This document shows, piece after piece, positions 8,131 through 15,595 of a DNA stretch of 19,060 nucleotides (position 1 is its first letter; each line of letters begins with the position of its first letter). The notes beneath the pieces are model-generated. The model saw only the letters and a program-made list of their open reading frames with translations. It was not told the DNA's origin and did no database searches. Both the position numbers and the translations under genes were made by a program. Origin of the DNA: a bacterium (GTDB taxonomy: Bacteria > AUK180); contig JAUXGM010000026.1 in assembly GCA_030622125.1 (NCBI GenBank), positions 1 through 19,060 on the forward strand, given 5' to 3'.

Positions 8131-9354
8131 ATGAAAAAAGGACTCTTTATAAAATTAATGGAATGTTTCCCATTGGAATCTATAAAAGAAGATTTTAATA
8201 AATTGATATACAACCGAACTTATTTAAAAGCAATGGAGTATCGTTTTATTGTTGGAGATAATTTCGGATTAGCCGGATCTATGGGAACCGGTAAAACCTC
8301 CATCTTGAATTATTTAGAAGAAAAGATCCGTGCTAAAAATATGGGAGTTTGTATTAGAATAAACAGTTCCCTTTGTAATGAAGATATATTTTTTCGACTC
8401 CTCCTTTTTGAGCTTTTAAAGAATAATATCGTTAAAAAGATCTTTAATAAAGATATAAAGGAGTACAAAAAATATATTTACTCAACTCAATCATTAGAAG
8501 ATTTTCTTAGATCGTTGATCTATTTTGAGCCAAGAAAAGAACTTGATCATGCTCGGGTCATTACATTATACAAAGAATATTTAAAGGAGCAGTTTAGTTC
8601 CAATGCCGATGTTGATTTTATATTTAATACATATACATTAAAAAATATAATTGTTGAAATGCTTAGGAAAAGTCCGCGCCGCATATTCATTTTGGTAGAT
8701 GATTATGATAAATTTATGGTTGACCCTATGTCAAGAGAGGGAGGTGAAAATAGATTGGGACTTTTTCTGTCTTCCATAAAGGAATTTACCGAATTTTCAA
8801 AGACAACATGGGTTTTTGCATTGCCACGATCATACTACGAAAAATTCAAGATAGGAATGCCGTTTTCAAATCAACTGAATTTTCTTGGAATGTTTTCGGA
8901 GGTCTATATTACCCTTCCTTTTAATTTTACCGAATTAAGAAAATATATTACGCAAAGAATTGAAAAATTAGATTTATATCAACCGAATTTTATAGATGAA
9001 ACGGCATTAAAATTACTCTATGTTATGACCAAAGGAAATCCAAAAATGATAAATTATGTGATTAAAAGCGGACTTTACAATTGTAAGATAAGAAATGGTA
9101 AGAATTTAACGATTGATGATATGGTATCCGTTCTGTTGGTTAACGGGAAATACGATAAAAGAGATGGTGAAATAATCAAATATATATCTCAAAACAAACA
9201 AACATTCTCAAATGATAAATTACTTTTAGAGATATTGGGTGTAGATAATATCGCACTTATGATGAGACTTAACCGTCTTTTAAAAAAAGAACTTATTTCC
9301 TTTAAATTTTTTGAAGGCATTAAATATTTTCAATTAAACTATGAAGAAGAATGA
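8131..9354 (+). CDS. AAA ATPase, Orc1/Cdc6-like fold
   Basis: A 407-residue P-loop ATPase of uncertain role. Walker A GSMGTGKTS is at 49-57 and Walker B ILVDDYDKF around D190-D193. TKGNPKMIN near residue 310 looks like the sensor-2 GNP(R/K) motif. The last 80 or so residues look like a winged helix. This order is typical of AAA proteins of the Orc1/Cdc6 or MalT/ExeA type. ATG is 1 nt after the deaminase stop with no good SD site, so it probably depends on readthrough translation from that gene. It overlaps the small membrane protein gene by 14 nt. That pairing, ATPase plus GspC-like protein, hints at an ExeA/MshM-like envelope role rather than replication. Confidence 0.8.
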   Translation: MKKGLFIKLMECFPLESIKEDFNKLIYNRTYLKAMEYRFIVGDNFGLAGSMGTGKTSILNYLEEKIRAKNMGVCIRINSSLCNEDIFFRLLLFELLKNNIVKKIFNKDIKEYKKYIYSTQSLEDFLRSLIYFEPRKELDHARVITLYKEYLKEQFSSNADVDFIFNTYTLKNIIVEMLRKSPRRIFILVDDYDKFMVDPMSREGGENRLGLFLSSIKEFTEFSKTTWVFALPRSYYEKFKIGMPFSNQLNFLGMFSEVYITLPFNFTELRKYITQRIEKLDLYQPNFIDETALKLLYVMTKGNPKMINYVIKSGLYNCKIRNGKNLTIDDMVSVLLVNGKYDKRDGEIIKYISQNKQTFSNDKLLLEILGVDNIALMMRLNRLLKKELISFKFFEGIKYFQLNYEEE

Positions 9355-9637
9355 TAATATCGGGATATTATATCTTTTTATACTTTTAATCATTTTTAGC
9401 CTTCTTTTTCTTAATTTTTATACTATTACACCATTTAAGATCTCTGCAATAGCGGATAATTATATAATTCTTAAAAATAAGCAGAATGAGATTATTAGGG
9501 TTTATGTCAATGAAAAATTTCGTGGAATGAAAATAGATAAAATATTATTCAACTCAGTCGTAATAGAAAAAAAAGATTATGTCATAAACGATACTCTAAA
9601 TATTGGAAGGCATTTAAAAATTAGGGAACTCTTTTAG
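9341..9637 (+). CDS. Small membrane-anchored protein, GspC/PilP-like domain
   Basis: 98 residues: a short basic N-terminus, one membrane helix at about 7-27, and about 70 residues outside. The outer part (ISAIADNYIILKNKQ, then VYVNEKFRGMKIDKI, then SVVIEKK) follows the strand pattern of the GspC homology region and PilP: a value strand, a polar turn, a V.V...G.KI.KI segment and a final V.I.... It begins inside the ATPase gene (14-nt overlap) with no SD, so translation is coupled. Its last 17 nt overlap the end of the helicase gene on the other strand. The domain call is by pattern only. No type II secretion or pilus gene is nearby. Confidence 0.65.
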   Translation: MKKNDNIGILYLFILLIIFSLLFLNFYTITPFKISAIADNYIILKNKQNEIIRVYVNEKFRGMKIDKILFNSVVIEKKDYVINDTLNIGRHLKIRELF

Positions 9638-12110
9638 AGACGAGAAATTGCTTAATGTTCTCTATTGCGTCGTCTGTTTCAAGATATTTTATTTCAACAT
9701 TCGGATCAAGCTGAGAAAAAAATGTTTCCGCATGATTTTTTTGTTGTATCCTCTTATCAAGTATGAAGATACCACCCTTATCTGTTTTTGTTCTAATTAA
9801 CCGTCCTGTCGCTTGTTTAAAGGAAAGTTTTGCCGCTTGACGCATATAATTCGGAAAAACAGCGGATCTTTTCTTTACTACAATATCATTTGGCGGCAGA
9901 TAAGGCATCTTGAATATGACAAGGTATTTCAATATATCTCCGGGAAAATCGATTCCGTACCAATACGCTTTTACACCTAAGAGGACACTGTTCTTTTTAG
10001 TTCTGAATATTTCATTTATATATTCTCTATACCAGATACCGCTTTTTTGTTTTAACAGATTGATCTTATGAGAACTATCTTTTGATAAAGCATCATAGGT
10101 GTAATTCATATCGGCATAACTTGTAAAAAGGATCATTAAGCTTTCCTTGAAATGATCTATGAGTTTTTGAAGTGAATGGACAGCACTTTTTCTAAAACTT
10201 TCCTTATCCTGAAAAGAATAATAGGGGATATCATTCACTACATATACCTTCATTTGCCTTTTGAGGTTAAATAATTGTGGTATCTTCTTCCATTGAAAGT
10301 CCTCTAAACCTATCAGGTCACAAAAAAAATCCAAACTATTGTCAACCGATATTGTGGCAGATGTAAATATCAGGGTTTTTGTTTTTGGATAAAAATGTTT
10401 TTGCAGCAATCTTTTTGCAATTACGGGACGTATTGAAAGAGTCCATCCACCGTTCCAATCGCTTGAAAATAAGGATAGCCAATCCGTATCATCGGATACC
10501 TCTTCTTCTAATGTCCCTTTTAAAAGAGTGTCATATATTGACTCCAAATCCTCAATTGTATTTGAGATACGCATGTTAAGGTAGAGGTCTTTTTCAATTT
10601 CTTCCTTATATTCTTCATTCAACTCCGAAATAAAAAGTGAGAGCTGTCTTATATCTATTTTGATCTTACCGAGAAATTCAATGATCGGTTTCCAGTTATC
10701 ATTTTCAATTTCATCATAGATGTTTCCTTCAATCGGTTTTCGGGGATCAAAAAGATGGTTATTCCCAAGTTTAATCCGAATTTTACTTATTATTCTCTTG
10801 ATCCTTGCCATAGCAGATCGCTTTTTATTCATTGGAATAGCATTATTTTCCAATAAAAGTTCACCCAGTGTTTTGAAATGAGTTCTTTTTGAAGAAGAAA
10901 TTGCTTTTAAGACCTTAAAAATATAATAACTTGAGATTTCCTGTGTATAGGAAGAACAGGCGGCATCATCAAACTTATCCGCTTCATCAATAATACAATT
11001 AATCTCCTCAAAATTACCGTCTGCAACATAAGAGAGCATATTCCAGTGGTTGACAATTGCGATATTGGCATTTCGTACCTTTTTGATAGCGGTGAAATAT
11101 GGACATTCATTGAAAAATTTACATTTCCTACCGGGACAGTCATTCCTTCGTGCCATAATCTCATAAAAAATATTGGAATATTCGGTTTCATCTACTAATT
11201 TTTCCGGAAATATAAAAAGAGGCAATGAATCTTGTATCTGTGCATCAATAAATTGTGTAACCAATCCAAAAATAACAAGCGCTACTTTTTCATCTGCAAA
11301 GAGGTTTCCCGATTTTTTATTAAGAAGTTCTATCTTTATAAGACAGGGATAATTTTCTCTTCCAAATAAAATTGCAGTTCTCATCGGAGGTAGTAAGCTT
11401 TTAAGGAATTTTATCTCTTTTTTATATATTTGTATCTGCAATGATTTTGTATATGTGGAGATAAATATCGGTGTTTTTTTTAAGTAGGAATGTAAAATAG
11501 CAGGAATTAGATAGCCAAGTGTTTTTCCGGTTCCCGTCGGTGCTTCAATCGCCCAGAGCTCATTCTTGTTAAATGCTTGATTTACAAGATGTGCGAATTC
11601 ATTTTGAGGTTCTCTATCGGAAAAATTACTATATTTTTTTTGTATTGCCTTAAATATCTCATCAATCTTTTTATCATCAATAGGAGTATTCTTTTCTTCT
11701 CTTTCATTTTTTGTTTCATTGAATCTAAGAAAAGTTCTAAATAGTTCCTCTATCGAAACAGATCTTTCGCTTGGAAAACTATGGCTGCTGTAATATTTTG
11801 AACCTTCAATTAATATTAAAAGATCTCCAAATTTTTTATCATCGGTTGTTCTATGAAGAGTTCTTACGGATTGAACAACAAATTGTTGAAATAATAGCGG
11901 TTTCAAGAAGAATTTTTTGAGTAAGGTTTCAGTTGCTTTTTGCAATCTGTTTTTATCTTCTAAATCAATTTCAAGGTTCTGATAGATAACCTCAGGCGTA
12001 AATGCCATATCATTCGGTGAAAGAAAAAAAGCAATATCTTTTAATGAAAGACCTGTTATTTTATTGTCTTCGGATATTGTTACATTTAAATAGGCAATGA
12101 CCTTACTCAT
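9621..12110 (-). CDS. XPD/DinG-type ATP-dependent DNA helicase with Fe-S cluster
   Basis: Superfamily 2 helicase of 829 residues. Walker A APTGTGKT 190-197, DEAD box IIDEAD 373-378, and motif VI QATGRLIR near the C-terminus. Four cysteines between motifs Ia and II (C256, C325, C330, C336) match the XPD/DinG 4Fe-4S cluster. Expected role: 5' to 3' unwinding in repair or in clearing R-loops. The first 170 or so residues are not the DnaQ-like exonuclease found in some DinG proteins, and I do not recognise them. The start overlaps the end of mrp by 8 nt, so the two genes are one transcription unit. The functional link is plausible, since Mrp-family proteins carry Fe-S clusters and this helicase needs one. 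Confidence 0.9.
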   Translation of the reverse strand: MSKVIAYLNVTISEDNKITGLSLKDIAFFLSPNDMAFTPEVIYQNLEIDLEDKNRLQKATETLLKKFFLKPLLFQQFVVQSVRTLHRTTDDKKFGDLLILIEGSKYYSSHSFPSERSVSIEELFRTFLRFNETKNEREEKNTPIDDKKIDEIFKAIQKKYSNFSDREPQNEFAHLVNQAFNKNELWAIEAPTGTGKTLGYLIPAILHSYLKKTPIFISTYTKSLQIQIYKKEIKFLKSLLPPMRTAILFGRENYPCLIKIELLNKKSGNLFADEKVALVIFGLVTQFIDAQIQDSLPLFIFPEKLVDETEYSNIFYEIMARRNDCPGRKCKFFNECPYFTAIKKVRNANIAIVNHWNMLSYVADGNFEEINCIIDEADKFDDAACSSYTQEISSYYIFKVLKAISSSKRTHFKTLGELLLENNAIPMNKKRSAMARIKRIISKIRIKLGNNHLFDPRKPIEGNIYDEIENDNWKPIIEFLGKIKIDIRQLSLFISELNEEYKEEIEKDLYLNMRISNTIEDLESIYDTLLKGTLEEEVSDDTDWLSLFSSDWNGGWTLSIRPVIAKRLLQKHFYPKTKTLIFTSATISVDNSLDFFCDLIGLEDFQWKKIPQLFNLKRQMKVYVVNDIPYYSFQDKESFRKSAVHSLQKLIDHFKESLMILFTSYADMNYTYDALSKDSSHKINLLKQKSGIWYREYINEIFRTKKNSVLLGVKAYWYGIDFPGDILKYLVIFKMPYLPPNDIVVKKRSAVFPNYMRQAAKLSFKQATGRLIRTKTDKGGIFILDKRIQQKNHAETFFSQLDPNVEIKYLETDDAIENIKQFLVSKRVP

Positions 12111-13152
12111 TAAAATAACTGACTATCTTTTCAACGCTTTTAAAATAAGCCTGTGAAACACTGGAATCGGGAAAAACCTCTATTATCGGAGCACCTTCAT
12201 CTCCTTGTATTGTAACCTTCGGATCTATCGGTACCTTTCCCAATAATGGAACATTAAATTTTTCAGAAACCATACTTCCGCCACCTTCGCCGAAAATATA
12301 ATGCTTTTTGCGGGTATCGGGACATTCAAAGTAACTCATATTTTCAAGAAGCCCGATAACGGGTATATTTAGTTTTTGAAACATTACTATTCCCTTGATC
12401 GCATCAATATATGCTATTTTTTGAGGTGTTGTAACGATAATAACCCCATCTATTTTTGCACTCTGTGCAAGAGTTAACTGGACATCACCGGTTCCGGGTG
12501 GAAGGTCGATAAATAAGTAATCCAATTCAGGCCATTCAACCTCCGTCATAAATTGTTTCAGTGCACCGGTAACAAGCGGTCCTCGCCAGATAACAGGTGT
12601 ATTTTCTTCTAAAAAATAACCAATAGACATCATTTGAATTCCAAAATTTTCTATTGGCAATATCTTATTCTTTTCATTAGCGAAAGGCTTTTCCGATTCT
12701 GTTCCCATCATTGTCGGAACAGATGGTCCCCAGATGTCTGCATCCAAAAGTCCGACCTTATATCCCTTCTTTGCCATTGCAATTGCAAGACTAACGGTAA
12801 CGGTTGATTTTCCAACACCGCCTTTTCCCGACCCGACCGCAATAACATGTTTGATATTTCCCAATAACTTTTCATCGGATTTGATATTTACATTTTTGTT
12901 AAGGTTGACATCATTTACATCTTTTTTTAAAAGTTCCACACTAATATTTTTTTCAGGATATTTTGAGGACATTTTTTTAAGTATTTCTTTCTTAATTGAT
13001 TCATATTTTTTCATATTCGTAATATTTTGCAAGACAACGGATATCTCATTTTCAAGTATGAAATCCGCTGTTTTAACCATTCCAAAATCAACAATATCCC
13101 TATCCATTTCCGGGTATTTAATAGTTTTTAAGACATTTAAAAGTTTATCCAT
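12103..13152 (-). CDS. mrp: Mrp/NBP35-family Fe-S cluster carrier ATPase
   Basis: 349 residues. An N-terminal MIP18/DUF59-like domain (about 1-75) is followed by a deviant-Walker P-loop domain: GSGKGGVGKST 107-117, DADIWGPSVP from 137 and FIDLPPGTGD 214-223, all diagnostic of Mrp/ApbC. The usual CxxC near the C-terminus is reduced to C277-P-D-T, so the paired cysteines for a bridging cluster are incomplete. This variant is known in some bacterial Mrps. ATG 13152 has GGAG at 13159-13162. The 4-codon longer TTG start would bury that SD and is rejected. First gene of the minus-strand unit with the Fe-S helicase. Confidence 0.93.
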   Translation of the reverse strand: MDKLLNVLKTIKYPEMDRDIVDFGMVKTADFILENEISVVLQNITNMKKYESIKKEILKKMSSKYPEKNISVELLKKDVNDVNLNKNVNIKSDEKLLGNIKHVIAVGSGKGGVGKSTVTVSLAIAMAKKGYKVGLLDADIWGPSVPTMMGTESEKPFANEKNKILPIENFGIQMMSIGYFLEENTPVIWRGPLVTGALKQFMTEVEWPELDYLFIDLPPGTGDVQLTLAQSAKIDGVIIVTTPQKIAYIDAIKGIVMFQKLNIPVIGLLENMSYFECPDTRKKHYIFGEGGGSMVSEKFNVPLLGKVPIDPKVTIQGDEGAPIIEVFPDSSVSQAYFKSVEKIVSYFNE

Positions 13153-13175
13153 AATATACTCCAAAATTATTTAAC

Positions 13176-13204
13176 ATTTTATACTATAACACTTAAAAAG
13201 TCAA
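13176..13204 (-). promoter_or_regulatory. Promoter of mrp-helicase unit
   Basis: On the minus strand: TTGACT (13204-13199), a 17-nt spacer and TAAAAT (13181-13176). Transcription start is expected near 13169, which leaves a leader of about 17 nt holding the GGAG site. The -35 box overlaps the left edge of dispersed repeat copy 2. Confidence 0.7.
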
Positions 13205-13242
13205 ATCTGTGATTAAAAAAATCTTATTTTGCAAAAAGCTAA
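13200..13242 (+). repeat. Dispersed repeat, copy 2
   Basis: 38 of 43 bases match 348-390 in the same orientation. It lies between two divergent promoters: its left edge forms part of the mrp -35, and its right edge is 13 nt before the -35 of the plus-strand promoter. The core TATTTTGCAAAAA is at 13225-13237. Confidence 0.7.
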
Positions 13243-13255
13243 AACCATAAATAAT

Positions 13256-13284
13256 TTGATTTTTGGGATTAAAAAAGATATAAT
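13256..13284 (+). promoter_or_regulatory. Promoter leading to DUF1611 gene
   Basis: TTGATT (13256-13261), a 17-nt spacer and a perfect TATAAT (13279-13284). Expected start is about 13291-13292, on the ATG of a small ORF. It has the same layout as the exporter and purine-operon promoters. Confidence 0.65.
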
Positions 13285-13291
13285 CAAATAT

Positions 13292-13390
13292 ATGAAAAGA
13301 TATAAAATCAAAATAACAAAAAGGCAGATTGGTAAGATGGTGAGTCCATTAGATAGGATGAAAGAAGGAGATGATATTGGAAGATTATAA
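13292..13390 (+). CDS. Possible leaderless 32-codon ORF
   Basis: A basic peptide beginning MKRYKIKITKRQIGKM and ending at TAA 13388-13390. Its ATG falls at the predicted transcription start and 67 nt after the start of the shared upstream element. No relatives are recognised. It may be a remnant left when the downstream gene was acquired, or a leader peptide. Evidence is positional only. Confidence 0.35.
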   Translation: MKRYKIKITKRQIGKMVSPLDRMKEGDDIGRL

Positions 13391-13583
13391 CATCTATAAG
13401 GTGATATATACGAACATGGTTCAGATATATCCTTATTTTGGCAGTATATACGAACCTCTTTCATATATAAACAAGTTATATGCAATAAATTCAGAGCCCC
13501 TTATCAATAAATATATACCCCTCCAATTATTGTGTTCAATAATGGGTAATAAGAAATCAATCAATTTAGGTGATAACACATGA
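13377..13583 (+). CDS. Possible small protein coupled to DUF1611 gene
   Basis: About 68 codons, rich in Tyr, Ile and Leu, overlapping the preceding ORF. A strong AAGGAG (13365-13370) is 6 nt before a TTG at 13377. ATG 13371 would leave no spacing after that SD, so TTG is the better start. The TGA makes an ATGA overlap with the DUF1611 start, which is why I list it. Not recognised. It contains two copies of TATATACGAAC about 45 nt apart, so the stretch may instead be a regulatory region read by chance. Confidence 0.35.
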   Translation: MEDYNIYKVIYTNMVQIYPYFGSIYEPLSYINKLYAINSEPLINKYIPLQLLCSIMGNKKSINLGDNT

Positions 13584-14647
13584 ACGCGAAGGCAATAGTA
13601 TATTGTGACAATCAATTCGGGAAGATGGATGGAAAGATCACGAATGGACTTGTTAGGTACTCTAAAAAGTATGAGATTGTCGGTATTATTGACAGCTCAA
13701 AAGTTGGTATGGACGCTGGGGAATATCTCGATGGAATAAAAAACGGGATACCGATATTCCATGACCTCGATGACGCTATCGAAAGGTTAGAGGAGCGTCC
13801 AGAATATTTCATATATGGCATTGCACCCCTTAAGGCGTTTCTTACGAAGGAACAGCGGAAGCTAGTGTTCAAGGCCATAGAAAAGGGGATGGATATTGTA
13901 AACGGCCTCCAAGAGTTCTTTACCGACGATGAAGAGTTTATGCGAAAGGCAGAGGAATATGGCGTTAAATTATACGACATTAGAAAGCCTCCGGCGAAAA
14001 AAGATCTTCATCTCTTCTCCGGGCGCATTCTTAGAGTCAATATACCAATAGTGACCATACTTGGCACAGACAGCGCAGTTGGAAAGAGAACCACTTCTAT
14101 ACTACTTGCGGAAGCACTGAAAAAAGCAGGTTTGAACGTTGCATTTGTGGCAACTGGCCAGACAGGATTGATTCAAGGCGCAAAGTATGGCGTTGCATTA
14201 GATGCTATTATCGAGGAATTTATGACAGGGGAGATAGAAAACGCAGTTATGGAGGCATATGATACGGAATATCCAGACATAATCATAGTTGAAGGCCAGG
14301 GCGCATTGAGCCATCCAGCATACCTTAGTTCATGCGCCATTATACGGGGTGCGAGACCACGGGCAATCATAGTTCAGCACCCTCCAAAAAGAAAGAACAT
14401 CGGAGATTTCCCCTATATACCAATGCCAACCCTGGAAAGTGAGATAGAGCTATTAGAGGTTTTTTCAAGATCAAAGGTAATTGCCATCACACTCAACCAT
14501 GAAGATATGACGGGTGAGGAACTCAAAGAGACCATAATCGAGTATGAAAAGAAGTTCCAACTACCAACGACAGATGCTCTAAAGTATGGATGCGAAAAGC
14601 TTGTTAAAAGGATATTCAAAGTATTTCCAGAATTACTAAAAAAATAG
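13580..14647 (+). CDS. DUF1611 family P-loop protein (DgcN-like)
   Basis: 355 residues, the family's normal size. An N-terminal Rossmann-like part (about 1-145) contains YGIAPLKAFL. The C-terminal P-loop domain has GTDSAVGKRTT at 162-172 and IIIVEGQGALSHP further on. Known members include Thermotoga TM0796 and DgcN, an enzyme of D-glutamate use in marine bacteria, often next to a dipeptide epimerase. No epimerase is near here, so the substrate is open. AGGTGAT lies 5 nt before the ATG. Base use is unlike the neighbours: 60-nt lines I counted had 25 to 30 G+C, against 19 in an exporter line. That suggests transfer from another genome. Gene debris follows it directly. Confidence 0.82.
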   Translation: MNAKAIVYCDNQFGKMDGKITNGLVRYSKKYEIVGIIDSSKVGMDAGEYLDGIKNGIPIFHDLDDAIERLEERPEYFIYGIAPLKAFLTKEQRKLVFKAIEKGMDIVNGLQEFFTDDEEFMRKAEEYGVKLYDIRKPPAKKDLHLFSGRILRVNIPIVTILGTDSAVGKRTTSILLAEALKKAGLNVAFVATGQTGLIQGAKYGVALDAIIEEFMTGEIENAVMEAYDTEYPDIIIVEGQGALSHPAYLSSCAIIRGARPRAIIVQHPPKRKNIGDFPYIPMPTLESEIELLEVFSRSKVIAITLNHEDMTGEELKETIIEYEKKFQLPTTDALKYGCEKLVKRIFKVFPELLKK

Positions 14648-14659
14648 TGATTGATATGA

Positions 14660-14676
14660 CATCACCCTATGTGATG
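14660..14676 (+). terminator. Weak hairpin after DUF1611 gene
   Basis: CATCAC (14660-14665) pairs with GTGATG (14671-14676) over a 5-nt loop, 13 nt after the stop codon. It is followed by A-rich, not T-rich, sequence on the plus strand, so at best a weak terminator. Confidence 0.3.
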
Positions 14677-14796
14677 AAAAAATATGTGAACGACCTGTAG
14701 CCCCATTCCTTCAAACATCGTTTCAAGGCTTTTATTATCCATTGCTCTTTTCATGGATGCCTTGAATATTTCGAAAGGAAGCCAACCAGTAATACC
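14662..14796 (-). pseudogene. C-terminal fragment of an unidentified protein
   Basis: On the minus strand a 44-codon stretch reads like real protein (it includes WLPFEIFKASMKRAM, then FEGMGLQVVHIFFHH) and ends at TGA 14664-14662. It is cut off upstream by an in-frame stop at 14799-14797 and has no SD or proper start. I take it for the tail of a broken gene brought in or left behind with the DUF1611 segment. Not identified. It runs against the DUF1611 gene, tail to tail, 14 nt apart. Confidence 0.4.
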
Positions 14797-14799
14797 TCA

Positions 14800-14986
14800 T
14801 TTATACCCTATTTCCATGTTATTGTTAGCTAAAAAGGGTTATACCTTTTAACCAACCTGATTCGGGGTCGAAAACTAAAGCAAAATTGATTGATATATCT
14901 GGTTTTATGGATATACAAGAAGGGAGCTGGGCTTCAGATACCCGCCAGCCGTTAGCCGTAATAATTCAAAATGGAGGTTAAAAATA
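14800..14986. other. Non-coding spacer with two small hairpins
   Basis: No credible gene. AAAAGG/CCTTTT pairs at 14832-14837 and 14844-14849. GCTGGGC (14926-14932) pairs with GCCAGC (14944-14949) with one bulged G. Just after the latter, GTTAGCC at 14951 resembles one half of an integron attC core, without its partner. Confidence 0.4.
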
Positions 14987-15239
14987 ATGAATCAAGAAAA
15001 ATTTTTTAGAAAAGAAGACTTGAAAAAGCCGATAATATTAGTTTTTATTGCAGTTTATATTTTTAGGTTTACCTTTTCTGTTTTTGAAGTTCCGAAAAAA
15101 TTCACTGGCATCTATGGGTCTTACAAGCAAAGACTGGAAAAAAAATCTTTGGGTCGGTTTTATTGTTTTTCTGGCATTGGCTATTCCGAATGCTTTTTTT
15201 GTTAGTAATACAGGAGGCGAAATTCTAAATAGCCAATAA
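14987..15239 (+). pseudogene. Frameshifted, truncated CPBP-type membrane protease remnant
   Basis: A strong GGAGG precedes ATG 14987. The frame begins MNQEKFFRKEDLKKPIILV and then, at a T5 run near 15060, continuity of sense moves to the next frame: FLGLPFLFLKFRKNSLASMG, then LTSKDWKKNLWVGFIVF, ending at TAA 15237-15239. Joined, the two frames make the first 80 or so residues of what looks like a CPBP (CAAX-protease-like) intramembrane protein with two helices. The catalytic half is missing. Both the frameshift and the truncation point to a dead gene. A sequencing error could explain the shift but not the missing C-terminus. Confidence 0.6.
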
Positions 15240-15288
15240 TAACAGAACACCAATTACCAGGTCACCGGGGCACAAGTCAAGTGTAATT

Positions 15289-15302
15289 CAAAACCGGTTT
15301 TG
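15289..15302. repeat. 14-bp perfect palindrome
   Basis: CAAAACCGGTTTTG, right before the dispersed-repeat mosaic. Outer ACAAG and CTTGT extend the symmetry. It may be part of the same repeat or an operator-like site. Confidence 0.4.
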
Positions 15303-15306
15303 TCTT

Positions 15307-15360
15307 GTCATTCCTGCAAAGCCTGTCCTCGACTCCGATCGGGGAGCAGAAATCCATCTT
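15307..15360. repeat. Dispersed palindromic repeat, GTCATTCCTGC type
   Basis: Begins GTCATTCCTGC and ends GCAGAAATCC, with CTCGACTCCGATCGGGG between: the shape of a palindromic element seen scattered in many bacterial genomes. Higher in G+C than its surroundings. Confidence 0.6.
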
Positions 15361-15369
15361 TTATTTTTT

Positions 15370-15388
15370 ACTTCTTCACTTCTCACTT
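15370..15388 (-). repeat. GAAGT-type repeat, inverted copy of 18163-18181
   Basis: The 19 nt on the minus strand match 18163-18181 with one mismatch. It sits between two palindromic repeats. The two inverted copies bracket the lipoprotein and gluzincin-like genes. Confidence 0.55.
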
Positions 15389-15402
15389 GCAACGCAGTTG
15401 TC

Positions 15403-15432
15403 TGTCATTCTGAACGAATGTGAAGAATCTAT
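15403..15432. repeat. Dispersed palindromic repeat, GTCATTCTGA..GAAGAATCT type
   Basis: TGTCATTCTGAACGAA then GTGAAGAATCT: a degenerate member of the widespread GTCATTCTGAGCG..GAAGAATCT family. It lies between two other repeat types. Confidence 0.6.
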
Positions 15433-15440
15433 CTTTTTCC

Positions 15441-15476
15441 GTCATTGCGAGGGAATAAAATGACTGTAGCAATCTC
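15441..15476. repeat. Dispersed palindromic repeat, GTCATTGCGAG..GCAATCTC type
   Basis: Starts GTCATTGCGAGGGA and ends GTAGCAATCTC, the frame of another common palindromic family. The third distinct family within 170 nt. Confidence 0.6.
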
Positions 15477-15549
15477 GTTATTTGTAAATTAATGTCCTAC
15501 GACAAATTCAAAAGATTTGTAAACCACAGCTCCCCTTTTTACGCTTTTA

Positions 15550-15595
15550 TTCGTGTTATTTGTACTAATTCGTGTAATTTGCATTAAAAAAAAAC
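15550..15595 (+). repeat. CGTGTAATTTG-type repeat ahead of a promoter
   Basis: Two imperfect units (CGTGTTATTTG and CGTGTAATTTG) then an A-run leading straight into a -35 box. Similar in content to 336-360, which also precedes a promoter. Confidence 0.5.

Noticed and set aside
13433-13615. Minus-strand open frame opposite the small ORFs before the DUF1611 gene
   Set aside because: It has no promoter or SD and is a mirror of the plus-strand AT-rich reading.
14926-14957. Integron attC-like site (bulged hairpin followed by GTTAGCC, 30 nt before a start codon)
   Set aside because: The matching RYYYAAC half is missing, position 6 of GTTAGCC does not fit GTTRRRY, and there is no second site or integrase.
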